A stretch of DNA of 64,000 bases from Kribbella jejuensis (GTDB taxonomy: Bacteria; Actinomycetota; Actinomycetes; Propionibacteriales; Kribbellaceae), in assembly GCF_006715085.1 (NCBI RefSeq), contig NZ_VFMM01000003.1, positions 558,001-622,000 of the forward strand. The letters are read 5' to 3'. Positions 27,566-36,589 of this stretch are shown here, piece after piece; the first letter of the stretch is position 1, and each line of letters begins with the position of its first letter. The notes beneath the pieces were generated by a model, which was given only the letters and a program-made list of their open reading frames with translations, was not told where the DNA came from and ran no database searches. Made by a program: the position numbers and the translations under genes.

Positions 27566-27593
27566 AGTGCCGATAATGGACATTATGTCAACT
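27566..27593. other. dif chromosome-dimer resolution site (XerC/XerD target)
   Basis: Left arm AGTGCCGATAA, central six bases TGGACA, right arm TTATGTCAACT. From CCGATAAT to TGTCAA this matches the published actinobacterial dif consensus at every defined position, and it aligns with E. coli dif in an 11-6-11 layout. Dif lies in the terminus region of circular chromosomes. The surrounding intergenic stretch 27426-27919 contains no convincing gene. No xerC/xerD gene is nearby, as expected for a chromosomal site. Confidence 0.82.
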
Positions 27594-27919
27594 AGTCGGC
27601 TTCTGGCGGTGGTTGATGGGGTCGGGCCTGCTGTCCCCTGGTGAATGGCTCGCGCCCATGGCAGGCGGCTGTGGCCGTTCGTGGAGACTTCATGTACTGA
27701 GCCGGTGCTGGCTGGCAGTCGAGTGCTTGGTTGAAGGTCGAGGCATGGCGTACGTCGTGCGACTGAACGACGGACAGTTTCGCTGTCGTCAGCTGCTGGC
27801 GTCGGCGATGGCCCGGATGCTCGGTGCGTTGGTCGCGGCGATGGTTGGCTGTGGTGTGTCTCTGGGCCGATGGATGGGTGAAGGCTGTGGGTCAGGTGGG
27901 CGTGGCGGTCTGTGGATGG

Positions 27920-28690
27920 CTATGGGCGGGATGCTGTGAGTAGGTAGGTGGCAGGGAGGTGGGATGCCTGCTCCCCCAGGCCGTCGTACAAATCTGGTTC
28001 GGGGAATTCTTGGAGGGATTGGAGGGTGAGGCCTGCGTTGAGGGTGGCTGTGGCGACGGCGGCTAGGCTCCAGATGTAGCTGCGGTGTGGGACGGTTGGT
28101 GTGCCGATGCGCTGCGTTACTTGTGGGGCCTTGGAGGGGTCGGTGTAGCCGTCGCGGTGGGTGCCGAAATAATCGCTGCTGATGGACAGGGAATTCGGGC
28201 CGCGGACGGTGAGTACTTCCCATAGGGGATGGTGTTCGCTGATTACCAGTACTCCCCCGGGGTTCAAGCGTTCGGCGACTATTTGGGTCCATTGTGTAAT
28301 ATCTGGGACCCAGCATAAACCGCCCCAGGAAATGTAGATGATGTCGAATCCGGTGATGGCCGGGTCGAGAGTCATCATGTCCTGCTCGATGAATTCGACC
28401 GGTAGGCCGAGGGCCTCCGCCTTGACGCGGCCCGTGGTCAGGTGGGACGGGGCGAGGTCGACGGCGGTCACTATTGCGCCGCGTTGGGCGAAGGTCAGGG
28501 ACTCGTCGCCTACCGAGCATGCCAGGTGGAGCACGCGGCGGCCGCGGACGTCCCCGATGGCTGCCAGTTCGGGTTCGGTCAGCGCGCTGCCGCCCTCGCG
28601 GAAGAACTCGAGCGGCTCCCCCGGGCGATGTGGAGCTAGCTGTTCCCAGTAGGTTCGGTTCTCGCGCACGACCTCCGAAGATTCAGTCAC
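27920..28690 (-). CDS. Class I SAM-dependent methyltransferase
   Basis: 256 residues: an N-terminal NRTYWEQLAPHRPGEPLEFF motif, then VLHLACSVGDESLTFAQRGA (motif I; the usual GCGxG reads ACSVG), VTAVDLAPSHL, IIYISWGGLCWVPD and LNPGGVLVISEHHPLW. The substrate is unknown. It is divergent from the phosphotransferase gene at 28734 with only 43 bp between them. Confidence 0.82.
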   Translation of the reverse strand: MTESSEVVRENRTYWEQLAPHRPGEPLEFFREGGSALTEPELAAIGDVRGRRVLHLACSVGDESLTFAQRGAIVTAVDLAPSHLTTGRVKAEALGLPVEFIEQDMMTLDPAITGFDIIYISWGGLCWVPDITQWTQIVAERLNPGGVLVISEHHPLWEVLTVRGPNSLSISSDYFGTHRDGYTDPSKAPQVTQRIGTPTVPHRSYIWSLAAVATATLNAGLTLQSLQEFPEPDLYDGLGEQASHLPATYLLTASRP

Positions 28691-28733
28691 AACACGTCAC
28701 GCTAGCAAGCGGAACTCGTGGAAAGGTGTTGGT

Positions 28734-29477
28734 GTGGACTTTGAGGCGGTGGCGCGCGCTGAGGTGGCCAATGCGCAAGCGAGGCCGGTGCGGATTGTTG
28801 ATGGCGTTGTGACACGGCCGGCGGGTTCCAACGCGGAGACTGTGCAGGGGTTTTTGCGGTTTCTGCGTGGGCGTGGGCTGGAATGTGTGCCCGAGCCGCT
28901 CGGGTTCGGCGACGGTGTGGAGATGCTACGGTTCATTCCCGGTGACAGCGGTGGCGATGCTTGGCGTCATCAGCACACGGATGAAGGTCTGGCGTCTGCG
29001 GCACGTTTGCTCCGGAGGATTCACGACGAGAGTCAAGCCTGGAACTCCCCCGCCGACGATCTCGTCTATTGCCACGGCGATCCCGGCCCGTGGAATTTCG
29101 TCTGGAAAGACAACAGCGCGGTCGGCCTGATCGATTGGGACTATCTTTACCGCGGCCCGCGCCTCGACGACATTGCGTACGCGTTGCACTGGTTCGTGCC
29201 ACTCCGTTCCGACGAGCTCGCCCTGCGCTGGCATCATTTCCCGGAAGTGCCCGATCGACGACATCGCATCAAGGTGTTCCTCGACGCGTACGGCGATCTG
29301 CCGAAATTCGACGTTGTCGGCGTGGTCACCGGCCGGATGGAGGCCACCCGCGACCTGGTACGCCGGCTCGCACACGAAGGACAGGAGCCACAACGGACTT
29401 GGGTCCACGACGGAGCCCTCGAACGCGAGGACGAGGAAATCGCCTGGGTCCGCCAGAATCGGACCCTCTTCACCTGA
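28734..29477 (+). CDS. Aminoglycoside-phosphotransferase-family kinase
   Basis: 247 residues of APH/choline-kinase fold. The catalytic loop is VYCHGDPGPWNFVWKD (Asp and Asn), followed by the metal-binding LIDWDYLYRGPRLDDIAYAL. The GTG start is at 28734. Many such proteins phosphorylate unknown small molecules, so the name does not prove aminoglycoside resistance. It is followed after 40 nt by the ABC exporter pair, possibly co-transcribed. Confidence 0.82.
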   Translation: MDFEAVARAEVANAQARPVRIVDGVVTRPAGSNAETVQGFLRFLRGRGLECVPEPLGFGDGVEMLRFIPGDSGGDAWRHQHTDEGLASAARLLRRIHDESQAWNSPADDLVYCHGDPGPWNFVWKDNSAVGLIDWDYLYRGPRLDDIAYALHWFVPLRSDELALRWHHFPEVPDRRHRIKVFLDAYGDLPKFDVVGVVTGRMEATRDLVRRLAHEGQEPQRTWVHDGALEREDEEIAWVRQNRTLFT

Positions 29478-29517
29478 AGCTTTGTGAATGGGATCACGAG
29501 CTGGCAGGATCTGCGCC

Positions 29518-31245
29518 ATGGGGCGTCTGCGAGAGCGGTTGGACAGGATGCCGGAGCGCTGGATCCCGCCAACAGATAGGGATCTCGCGAGCCCGTACCG
29601 CCTCCTGCTCTGGCTGACGCGCTCGCAGTCGCGCCGCGTCGCCCTCGGCGCGACACTCGGGATCTGCTGGATGGTCGGCCTCACGATCCCGCCCTGGGTA
29701 CTCTCCCGCGCGGTCGACCAAGGACTCGTCGCACGCAACACGCCCGCCCTGATCGAATGGGCCCTGATCCTCCTAGCCGTCACCGTCCTCAACGCACTCA
29801 TCGGCATCGCCCGGCACCGCACGATGACGAAGATCCGCATGGACGCCGCGTTCCGCTCCGTCCGCGCGACCGTCTGGCACACGTCTCGCCTCGGCGCATC
29901 GCTCAGCAGACGCATGACCGCAGGCGAAGTCGTCACGGTCGGCATCTCCGACGTCTACACAGTCGCGATGGCCCTCACCGTCACCGGTCCGGGCATCGGC
30001 GCGGTCGTCGCGTACGCCGTGGTCGCGGTCGTCCTCTTCACCATCTCTCCCCTACTCGCCGCCGTCGTTCTGGCCGGCGTACCGCTGCTCGCCATCGCCG
30101 TCGGCCCGTTCCTGCAACGCATCGAGCGCACCGGCGGCACGTACCGCACTCACCAGGGCACGCTGACGACGCGCCTCGTCGACGTACTCGCCGGCCTGCG
30201 CGTCCTGAACGGCCTCGGCGGGAAGAGGTACGTTGCCGAGAGGTACGGACGCGAGTCGCAGAACCTGATCGCCCACGGCTACCGCGTCGCCGGCCCGTCC
30301 AGTTGGGTCGGTGCATTGTCGACCGGCTTGCCTGCGCTGTTCCTCGCCGCGGTCGTGTGGTTATCCGCCCGGATGGCCGCCACGCACGCGATCACGATCG
30401 GCGACGTCGTCGCGGTCTACGGGTACGTCGCCGTACTGGTCGTCCCGGTCGCGTCGCTGATCGAGGGCGGCGGCGACCTCGCCCGCGCGCGCGTCGCCGG
30501 GCAGCGCATCATCGATCTCCTGAACCTGCCGGTCGCACCCGGCACCAACGGTCGTACGCCGACTCAGGACGGCCCGCTGATCGATCCCGAATCCGGCGTG
30601 ATCATCCGCCCGGGCCTCCTCACCGCGCTCGTCGCCGCGAAACCCACGGAGGCGATCGCCGTGATCGAGCGCCTCGGCAACCTCAACACCAACAGCGTGA
30701 CCTGGGCCGATATCCCCATCGAAGAACTCGACCGCGAGCAGTTCCGGCATCGGTTGGTTGTCGCCGACAACGATGCCGAGATCTTCGCCGGCACACTGCG
30801 CGACGTCGTTGCGGGACGGCTGCAAGCGGAGGACGACAAGATCCGTACGGCGCTCAACGTCGCCGTCGCGGATGACATCGTCGAGGCACTCCCCGACGGC
30901 CTCGACACCGCGATCGCCGCCGGCGGGACCGATCTGTCCGGCGGCCAGCGCCAACGGATCCGCCTCGCCCGCGCGGTCTACGCCGAACCCGACGTACTGC
31001 TTGCGATCGACCCCACCTCAGCGCTCGACGCCAACACCGAAGCAGCCGTCATCGACCGCATCCGCGAAGCCCGCTCCAACACCACGACCGTGATCACCAC
31101 GACTTCTCCACTCGTACTCGACCGCGCCGACGAGGTCATCGTCCTGGTGAACGGAAAGTTGTCGGCGGCAAGCACCCACGCGACCTTGCTGCGCAGCGAT
31201 CCCTACTACCGCGACCTGGTCTCGCGCGCCCAGGACGACGAATGA
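29518..31245 (+). CDS. ABC exporter half 1 (TMD-NBD) with degenerate Walker A
   Basis: 575 residues: six membrane segments (about 45-310), then an ATPase domain. Where Walker A should be, the sequence reads GLLTALVAAKPTEAIAVIERL, with no GxxGxGK(S/T). The signature LSGGQRQRIRLARA is intact, and the Walker B region reads LLAIDPTSALD without the usual catalytic Glu. It should not bind ATP normally but can supply the signature to the partner. ATG 29518 is preferred. Its stop overlaps the partner gene start (ATGA). It probably exports a drug or lipid. Confidence 0.86.
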   Translation: MGRLRERLDRMPERWIPPTDRDLASPYRLLLWLTRSQSRRVALGATLGICWMVGLTIPPWVLSRAVDQGLVARNTPALIEWALILLAVTVLNALIGIARHRTMTKIRMDAAFRSVRATVWHTSRLGASLSRRMTAGEVVTVGISDVYTVAMALTVTGPGIGAVVAYAVVAVVLFTISPLLAAVVLAGVPLLAIAVGPFLQRIERTGGTYRTHQGTLTTRLVDVLAGLRVLNGLGGKRYVAERYGRESQNLIAHGYRVAGPSSWVGALSTGLPALFLAAVVWLSARMAATHAITIGDVVAVYGYVAVLVVPVASLIEGGGDLARARVAGQRIIDLLNLPVAPGTNGRTPTQDGPLIDPESGVIIRPGLLTALVAAKPTEAIAVIERLGNLNTNSVTWADIPIEELDREQFRHRLVVADNDAEIFAGTLRDVVAGRLQAEDDKIRTALNVAVADDIVEALPDGLDTAIAAGGTDLSGGQRQRIRLARAVYAEPDVLLAIDPTSALDANTEAAVIDRIREARSNTTTVITTTSPLVLDRADEVIVLVNGKLSAASTHATLLRSDPYYRDLVSRAQDDE

Positions 31246-32978
31246 ACGGCCAGCTGCCAGTCGCGACCCCCGCCGAGGTCCGCGCCGCCGCAATCCGCGA
31301 CCTCGGAGCCGATCGGAGAGCCGTCGCCGGAATCATCCTCGTCAACGGCCTGGCCGCCGCCGCGGGCCTGGTCGCACCCTGGCTCCTCGGCCGCATCATC
31401 GACACGATCCGCGCCGGCGACGGCAACGTGCTCGGCGCGGTCGACCGTCTCGCGTTCGGCGCACTCGTCTTCACCGTCGTCCAGACCGTGCTGTCGTGGT
31501 GGGCGCTGAAGATCGGCTACCGCTTCGGCGAACGTACGGCGGCGCGCGTGCGCGAACGCTTTCTCAACCGGACGCTCGCGCTGCCTCCTCGTTCCGCTGA
31601 CCATCTCCCGGCCGGCGACCTGATCGCCCGCGGCAGCACCGACGCCTCGCTCGTCGCCTCCACGCTGCGGTCTGCCGTACCCGAGGTTCTGGTCGCGATC
31701 GTCCACGCGCTGTTCCTCATTGTCGCGGTCCTCGTACTCGATCCGCGCCTCGGCCTGTGCGGAATTGTCTGCCTGATCGGTGTCGCGGCAGCCGTCCGGT
31801 GGTACGTGCGGCGCGCGCGCCCGGCGTACCTCGCCGTCGCCGCGACCGGCGCCGAGCTGGCTGACGCGGTAGCCGGTACGGAGAAAGGCGCGCGGACGAT
31901 CGAGCTGCTCGGCCTCGAGCGCCGGCGGCAGGAGGTCACCGAGAACGCGATCACCCGCGCCCGGTCCGCGCGGCTCGACGCGTTGTGGCTGCGGACCGTT
32001 TTGTTCCCGTGGGCCGATATCTCGCTCGCGCTGCCGGTGGTCGGCGTGCTGCTGGTCGGCGGCGCGCTGTATTTCAACGAACTCGTCAGCCTCGGCGTCG
32101 TGGTGACGGCAACCGTGTACCTCCGCCAACTGGTCGGACCGCTCGACACGTTGATGCTGTGGATCGAACAGCTGCAAGGCGCCGGCGCGTCATACGCCCG
32201 CGTCGAAGGCCTAGCCGATCTGCCGGCCGAGAACCACGCGGCCGCGCCGACCCGCACCATCGGCGACCGGATCCAGGTGACGAACGCGCACTACAGCTAC
32301 ACCGGCGCTCGCGACGTACTTCGTGGGATCGACCTGCAGGTACAACCCGGCGAACGCCTCGCGATCGTCGGTACGTCCGGCGCCGGAAAGTCGACGCTCG
32401 CACGGCTCCTCGCGGGTCTCGACCGGCCGCACACCGGGTCGGTGACGATCGGCGGTACGCCGGTGGCCGAGCTCCCGCCGGAGCAGCTCCGCGAACACGT
32501 CGTACTGATCACCCAGGATCATCACGTCTTCCACGACACAATCCGCGACAACCTGCTGATCGCGAAACCGGACGCTTCGGACGCCGAGCTGTACGCCGCA
32601 CTCACCGCAGTCGGAGCCGATGTGGGGGCCGACGGCTGGAACGAGCTGGACCGCCAGATCGGCGACGACCTCGACGACGCCTCCGCTCAGCAGCTGTCGC
32701 TGGCGCGCGTCGTCCTCGCGAACCCGCACACACTGATCCTCGACGAGGCGACCGCCCTCCTCGACCCGAAGACGGCCCGTCGTACCGAGCAGTCGCTGGC
32801 CGGCGTACTGCGAGGCCGCACGGTGATCGCCATCGCCCACCGCCTGCAAACCGCACACGACGCGGACCGAATCGCCGTCATGGAAGCCGGCCAACTCGTC
32901 GAACTCGGCACCCATGACGAACTGGTCCGAGCCGACGGAGTCTACGGCCGCTTGTGGCGCGCCTGGCATGCTGAGTGA
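31242..32978 (+). CDS. ABC exporter half 2 (TMD-NBD) with degenerate signature
   Basis: 578 residues: six membrane segments, then an ATPase domain with intact Walker A (GTSGAGKSTLARLL), Q-loop (LITQDHHVF), Walker B with Glu (LILDEATALLD) and H-loop (IAIAHRL). The signature is broken: DDASAQQLSLARVVL in place of LSGGQ. Together with half 1 it leaves one complete ATP site. It overlaps half 1 by 4 nt, so the two should be made in equal amounts as a heterodimer. Confidence 0.88.
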   Translation: MNGQLPVATPAEVRAAAIRDLGADRRAVAGIILVNGLAAAAGLVAPWLLGRIIDTIRAGDGNVLGAVDRLAFGALVFTVVQTVLSWWALKIGYRFGERTAARVRERFLNRTLALPPRSADHLPAGDLIARGSTDASLVASTLRSAVPEVLVAIVHALFLIVAVLVLDPRLGLCGIVCLIGVAAAVRWYVRRARPAYLAVAATGAELADAVAGTEKGARTIELLGLERRRQEVTENAITRARSARLDALWLRTVLFPWADISLALPVVGVLLVGGALYFNELVSLGVVVTATVYLRQLVGPLDTLMLWIEQLQGAGASYARVEGLADLPAENHAAAPTRTIGDRIQVTNAHYSYTGARDVLRGIDLQVQPGERLAIVGTSGAGKSTLARLLAGLDRPHTGSVTIGGTPVAELPPEQLREHVVLITQDHHVFHDTIRDNLLIAKPDASDAELYAALTAVGADVGADGWNELDRQIGDDLDDASAQQLSLARVVLANPHTLILDEATALLDPKTARRTEQSLAGVLRGRTVIAIAHRLQTAHDADRIAVMEAGQLVELGTHDELVRADGVYGRLWRAWHAE

Positions 32979-33066
32979 CCGCGCCCGGCCGCCCGCGACG
33001 TACGAATTGTCGGATGGGCGTGGTTAGGTTCGTTGCAGTGGTGTGGCCCACTGAACGGAGATGGTG

Positions 33067-34230
33067 ATGGCGGGTGGCGGGTTCTCGTCGCGGCGGCTGG
33101 CGCGGTTGCGGGAGTTGCAGGAGCGGTACGTCGCGTCGGGTGTTGTGCCGGGGGTGCTGACGGTCCTCGCGCGGCGGGGTGAGGTGTACGTCGAGGCGAC
33201 CGGGCGGCACGCGTTCGAGGGGGCCGGGGCGGAGCGTCCAATGGCGACCGACACCGTTGTCCGGATGGCCTCGATGACGAAGCCCCTGGTTGCGGCGTGC
33301 GTGATGACGCTGATCGAGGACTGTACGTTGCGGCTCGACGATCCGATCGACGAGTTCGTACCGGAGCTGGCGAACATGAGGGTGCTCGCGGATCCGGCCG
33401 GTCCGTTGGAGGACACGGTCGCGGCGGCGCGGCCGATCACCGTACGGGACGTGCTGACATTTACGCTCGGGACCGGCATGGCGCCCGAGAATTCTCCGAT
33501 TTCGGCCGCGATGGACACGCTCGGCGGACCGACGTTGGACGAGTGGGTGGCCGGGCTGGGGCAGCTTCCGCTGGTTCATCAGCCGGGCGAACGGTGGCTG
33601 TACGACACCGGTGCCGACGTGGCCGGCGTACTGATCCAGCGGGCTGCGGGGAAATCGTTCGGTGCGGCGTTGCGGGAGCGGATCCTCGAGCCGCTCGGGA
33701 TGAAGGGAACCGGCTTCAGCGTGGATCCGGCGAGCCTGGACCGGTTCGCGGCGGCGTACCACCAGGACAATGCGCCGACCGGTGAGGCCGTCGTACTGTC
33801 CGACGAGGAGTACTGGAGCAAACCGAAGACGCTCGAAGCCGGCAGTGGCGGACTCGTGTCGACGGCCGACGACTACCTAACGTTCGCGTCGGCGCTGATG
33901 GCGGGCGGCGCGGGAGTCCTGTCCCGCGCCTCGGTCTCACTGATGACAAGCGACCAGCTGACGCCGAAGCAGCGCGAGATCTCCGGCTTCTGGCCCGGCT
34001 ACTTCGAGAACACCAGCTGGGGCCTCGGACTCGGACTGGTCACCCGCCGCACCACGCTGGGCCCATCAGCCGGCAGTTACGGCTGGTCCGGCTTCTACGG
34101 CACCGCCTGGTACAACGATCCGGCCGAAGACCTCGTCGGGATCCTGATCCAGCAACGGGCCCACGCGGGCGACTCCCGGCTCCCCCTCCCCCGAGACTTC
34201 TGGACCACCGTCTACCAAGCCCTCGACTAA
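33067..34230 (+). CDS. Class C beta-lactamase-like serine hydrolase
   Basis: 387 residues of the beta-lactamase/esterase (PBP-like) fold. The nucleophile motif is SMTK (about residue 69), with WLYDTGADVAGVLI at the YxN position and a C-terminal GWSGFYGTAWYNDP at the KTG position. No signal peptide is visible, suggesting a cytosolic esterase or peptidase rather than an antibiotic-degrading enzyme. ATG 33067 has CGGAG 6 nt upstream; the ATG at 33061 abuts that site. Confidence 0.82.
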   Translation: MAGGGFSSRRLARLRELQERYVASGVVPGVLTVLARRGEVYVEATGRHAFEGAGAERPMATDTVVRMASMTKPLVAACVMTLIEDCTLRLDDPIDEFVPELANMRVLADPAGPLEDTVAAARPITVRDVLTFTLGTGMAPENSPISAAMDTLGGPTLDEWVAGLGQLPLVHQPGERWLYDTGADVAGVLIQRAAGKSFGAALRERILEPLGMKGTGFSVDPASLDRFAAAYHQDNAPTGEAVVLSDEEYWSKPKTLEAGSGGLVSTADDYLTFASALMAGGAGVLSRASVSLMTSDQLTPKQREISGFWPGYFENTSWGLGLGLVTRRTTLGPSAGSYGWSGFYGTAWYNDPAEDLVGILIQQRAHAGDSRLPLPRDFWTTVYQALD

Positions 34231-34256
34231 CTGGCCGGCAAAGAATGTAGGGGCGG

Positions 34257-34285
34257 TGTCGTAGTGGGCGGTTCCGGTTCGTTGG
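34257..34285 (+). promoter_or_regulatory. Possible ECF42-dependent promoter
   Basis: TGTCGT (34257-34262), 17 nt, then CGTTGG (34280-34285). ECF42 sigma factors are reported to recognise a TGTCGA-type -35 in front of their DGPF-protein genes. The match here is one base off and the -10 is weak. Confidence 0.35.
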
Positions 34286-34318
34286 AGGGGTGTACGGGGT
34301 TACTGGAGGGAGATGGGG

Positions 34319-34642
34319 ATGCAGTATCTGATTTCGGTGATCGATGACAAGACCGGGTCCGCTACGGACGACGAGATGGCGGCAATCACCGCGTTCAACA
34401 AGCAGTTGGTGGCCGACGGGCACTGGGTGTTCGCGGGCGGATTGAGTTCGCCCAGCGACGCGACCGTGATCGACGGGCGCGGCGGCGAGCCGATTTTCAC
34501 CGACGGGCCGTTCGTGGAGACGAAGGAGTACATGGCCGGGTTCTGGGTGTTCGAGGCCGACGATCTGGACGTCGCGCTGAAGCTCGCGGCCGGGGCGTCG
34601 AAGGCGTGCAACCGGCGGCTCGAGGTGCGGCCGTTCCTGTGA
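34319..34642 (+). CDS. YCII/DGPF-domain protein
   Basis: 107 residues: MQYLISVIDD, WVFAGGLSSPSDATVI and TDGPFVETKEYMAGFWVFEADD. The TDGPF motif names the DGPF family, genetic partners of ECF42 sigma factors. The biochemical role is unknown. ATG 34319 has GGAGGG about 8 nt upstream. The stop overlaps the sigma gene start (GTGA), so the two are translationally coupled. Confidence 0.88.
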   Translation: MQYLISVIDDKTGSATDDEMAAITAFNKQLVADGHWVFAGGLSSPSDATVIDGRGGEPIFTDGPFVETKEYMAGFWVFEADDLDVALKLAAGASKACNRRLEVRPFL

Positions 34643-35862
34643 GCGATGTCGAGGAAGCGATCACCCAGGCCCATCGCAACGAGTGGGCGCGGGTGGTCGC
34701 GTCCTTGGCGAAGCGGTTCGGCGACCTCGACATCGCCGAGGAATCGGCCGCGGAGGCGTTCGCGGCCGCGGTCGAGCGCTGGCCGGCCGACGGCGTACCG
34801 CCGAACCCCGGCGCCTGGCTGACCACCACCGCGAACCGCAAGGCGATCGACCGGATCCGCCGCGAGAACAAGCGTGACGACAAACAGAAGGAGGCTCAGA
34901 TGTCGTACGACGAACCGCCCGAGCCTCTCGGCGTGATCGACGACGAGCGGCTGCGGCTGATCTTCACATGCTGCCACCCCGCGCTGGCGATGGAGACCCG
35001 CGTCGCGCTCACGCTCCGCCTGGTCGGCGGGCTGACCGTACCGGAGATCGCCCGCGCGTTCCTCGTCCAGGAGACCGCGATGGGCCAGCGGATCACCCGC
35101 GCGAAGGCGAAGATCAAGGCGGCGCGGATCCCGTACCGGGTGCCGGCCGCGGAGGACCTGCCGAGCCGGATGTCCGGCGTACTCGCGGTGCTGTTCCTGG
35201 TGTTCAACGAGGGGTACCTGGCGACCGGTCCGGACACCGACCCGGTCCGCCAGGATCTGACCGCGGAGGCGATCCGGCTCACGCGGCTGATCCGCGCGCT
35301 GCTGCCGGAGGACGGCGAGGTCGCGGGGCTGCTGGCGTTGATGCTGCTCACCGAGGCCCGCCGGACCGCCCGCGTCTCGCAGACCGGCGAGCTGGTTGCC
35401 CTCGACGAGCAGGACCGCGGCGCTTGGGACACCGCGATGATTGCCGAGGGCCACGATCTCGTCCGGGAGCGGCTCGCGACCCGGGTCCCGCCCGGGCGTT
35501 ACCAGATCCTTGCCGCGATCAACGCCGTACACACCTCGGCGCGCGACATCCGCGACACGGACTGGTCGCAGGTCGTCGCGCTGTACGACCAGCTCGCGCG
35601 GATCGACCGCTCGCCCATCGTCGCTCTGAACCGCGCGATCGCGGTTGCGGAGCTGGACGGACCGGACGTCGCGCTGGCGATCGTCGACGGGCTGGGCGAC
35701 AAGCTGTCGGCGTACCACCTGTTCCACGCGACCCGCGCGGATCTGCTCCGCCGCCAAGGGCGGAGCGAGGAGTCGCGGGCGGCGTACGACGCGGCGATCG
35801 AGCTCGCGGGGAACACCGCGGAGGTCGCCTACCTGACTCGCCGGCGGGCGCAGCTGTGCTGA
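34639..35862 (+). CDS. ECF42-group sigma factor
   Basis: 407 residues. Sigma region 2 is AHRNEWARVVASLAKRFGDLDIAEESAAEAF. Region 4 is LTLRLVGGLTVPEIARAFLVQETAMGQRITRAKAKIK. A long C-terminal extension (about 200 residues, helical TPR-like) includes the family segment LFLVFNEGYLATGP. ECF42 sigmas have no anti-sigma factor and rely on this extension for activity. The overlap with the DGPF gene confirms the group. Confidence 0.9.
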   Translation: MSDVEEAITQAHRNEWARVVASLAKRFGDLDIAEESAAEAFAAAVERWPADGVPPNPGAWLTTTANRKAIDRIRRENKRDDKQKEAQMSYDEPPEPLGVIDDERLRLIFTCCHPALAMETRVALTLRLVGGLTVPEIARAFLVQETAMGQRITRAKAKIKAARIPYRVPAAEDLPSRMSGVLAVLFLVFNEGYLATGPDTDPVRQDLTAEAIRLTRLIRALLPEDGEVAGLLALMLLTEARRTARVSQTGELVALDEQDRGAWDTAMIAEGHDLVRERLATRVPPGRYQILAAINAVHTSARDIRDTDWSQVVALYDQLARIDRSPIVALNRAIAVAELDGPDVALAIVDGLGDKLSAYHLFHATRADLLRRQGRSEESRAAYDAAIELAGNTAEVAYLTRRRAQLC

Positions 35863-35863
35863 G

Positions 35864-36577
35864 TCATCGACGACCGTAGCGAGCCAGGCAGTGCCAGACG
35901 TACTTGACCGCTTGTGGTGGACACGTCGCTCCACCGAGGCGGTACGGCGTCAGTACCGGGCCGAACTGGTGGGCGAGCTCAACGGTCTCGACGCCCCGGT
36001 ACGCCGGGTCGAAGTCGGCCGGCTCGGCGCGGAAACCGGGGTGGTACTCGATCGGGCAGCCGAGTTCGCGCGCCGCGGTTTCGATCGGGGTGCCGGCGAA
36101 GGACGGGTCGAGTACGAGCGCGTCGACGTCGGTGTCGAAGCGGACCGGGCCGTGGATGTGCGCCTCGATGTAGTGGTCGAGGTCGTCCGCCGGTGTCGCG
36201 TCGGCCAGTTTGCACAGCTGCGGCAGTGCGGTCTGGTCGCCGAAGTGCGCCGGGCCGACGGCGGAGTCCGGGAAGCAGAAGGTCGTACGGTCGATCACGT
36301 CCGCTGTCAACCGCAGGTACGACGACCCGAAACGAATCGCGCCGCCGTACACGTCCCCGTGCCGATTCCACACCCCGTACACCGGCCGCGCCGCCGCCGG
36401 CTGCTCGTCGTACCGCCCGGAGAAGAGCCGACTCTCCCACACCCACCGGTCTCCCCCGAGTCCCCCGTTGGAGATCCCTGTCGAGAACTGCGACTTGTAA
36501 ACCCCGTCCACCACCATCGACTCGATCACAGTCCGCCCCGCGTGCGGCCAGTTCGGGTGGAACTGCACCGTCAACAC
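35864..36577 (-). CDS. DUF3626 protein
   Basis: 237 residues: VQFHPNWPHAGRTVIESMVV, YKSQFSTGISNGGL, RPVYGVWNRHGDVYGGAIRF and STYLRL-like GSSYLRLTADV. These are the landmarks of DUF3626, a family of unknown function; some members may be toxins, but nothing here shows that. It starts at GTG 36577, 12 nt after the tautomerase gene, so the two form an operon. It may be slightly short at the N-terminus for the family. Confidence 0.7.
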   Translation of the reverse strand: MLTVQFHPNWPHAGRTVIESMVVDGVYKSQFSTGISNGGLGGDRWVWESRLFSGRYDEQPAAARPVYGVWNRHGDVYGGAIRFGSSYLRLTADVIDRTTFCFPDSAVGPAHFGDQTALPQLCKLADATPADDLDHYIEAHIHGPVRFDTDVDALVLDPSFAGTPIETAARELGCPIEYHPGFRAEPADFDPAYRGVETVELAHQFGPVLTPYRLGGATCPPQAVKYVWHCLARYGRR

Positions 36578-36589
36578 GAAGACACCAGG

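Noticed and set aside
27613-27939. 108-codon plus-strand frame after dif
   Set aside because: Gly/Trp/Met-rich, no binding site, no family resemblance; overlaps the end of the methyltransferase gene.
33000-33762. Minus-strand open frame opposite the beta-lactamase-like gene
   Set aside because: No domain, biased composition, fully covered by a well-supported gene.
33067-34230. True antibiotic-degrading AmpC
   Set aside because: No signal peptide and atypical YxN and KTG motifs; esterase/peptidase-like relatives are more likely.
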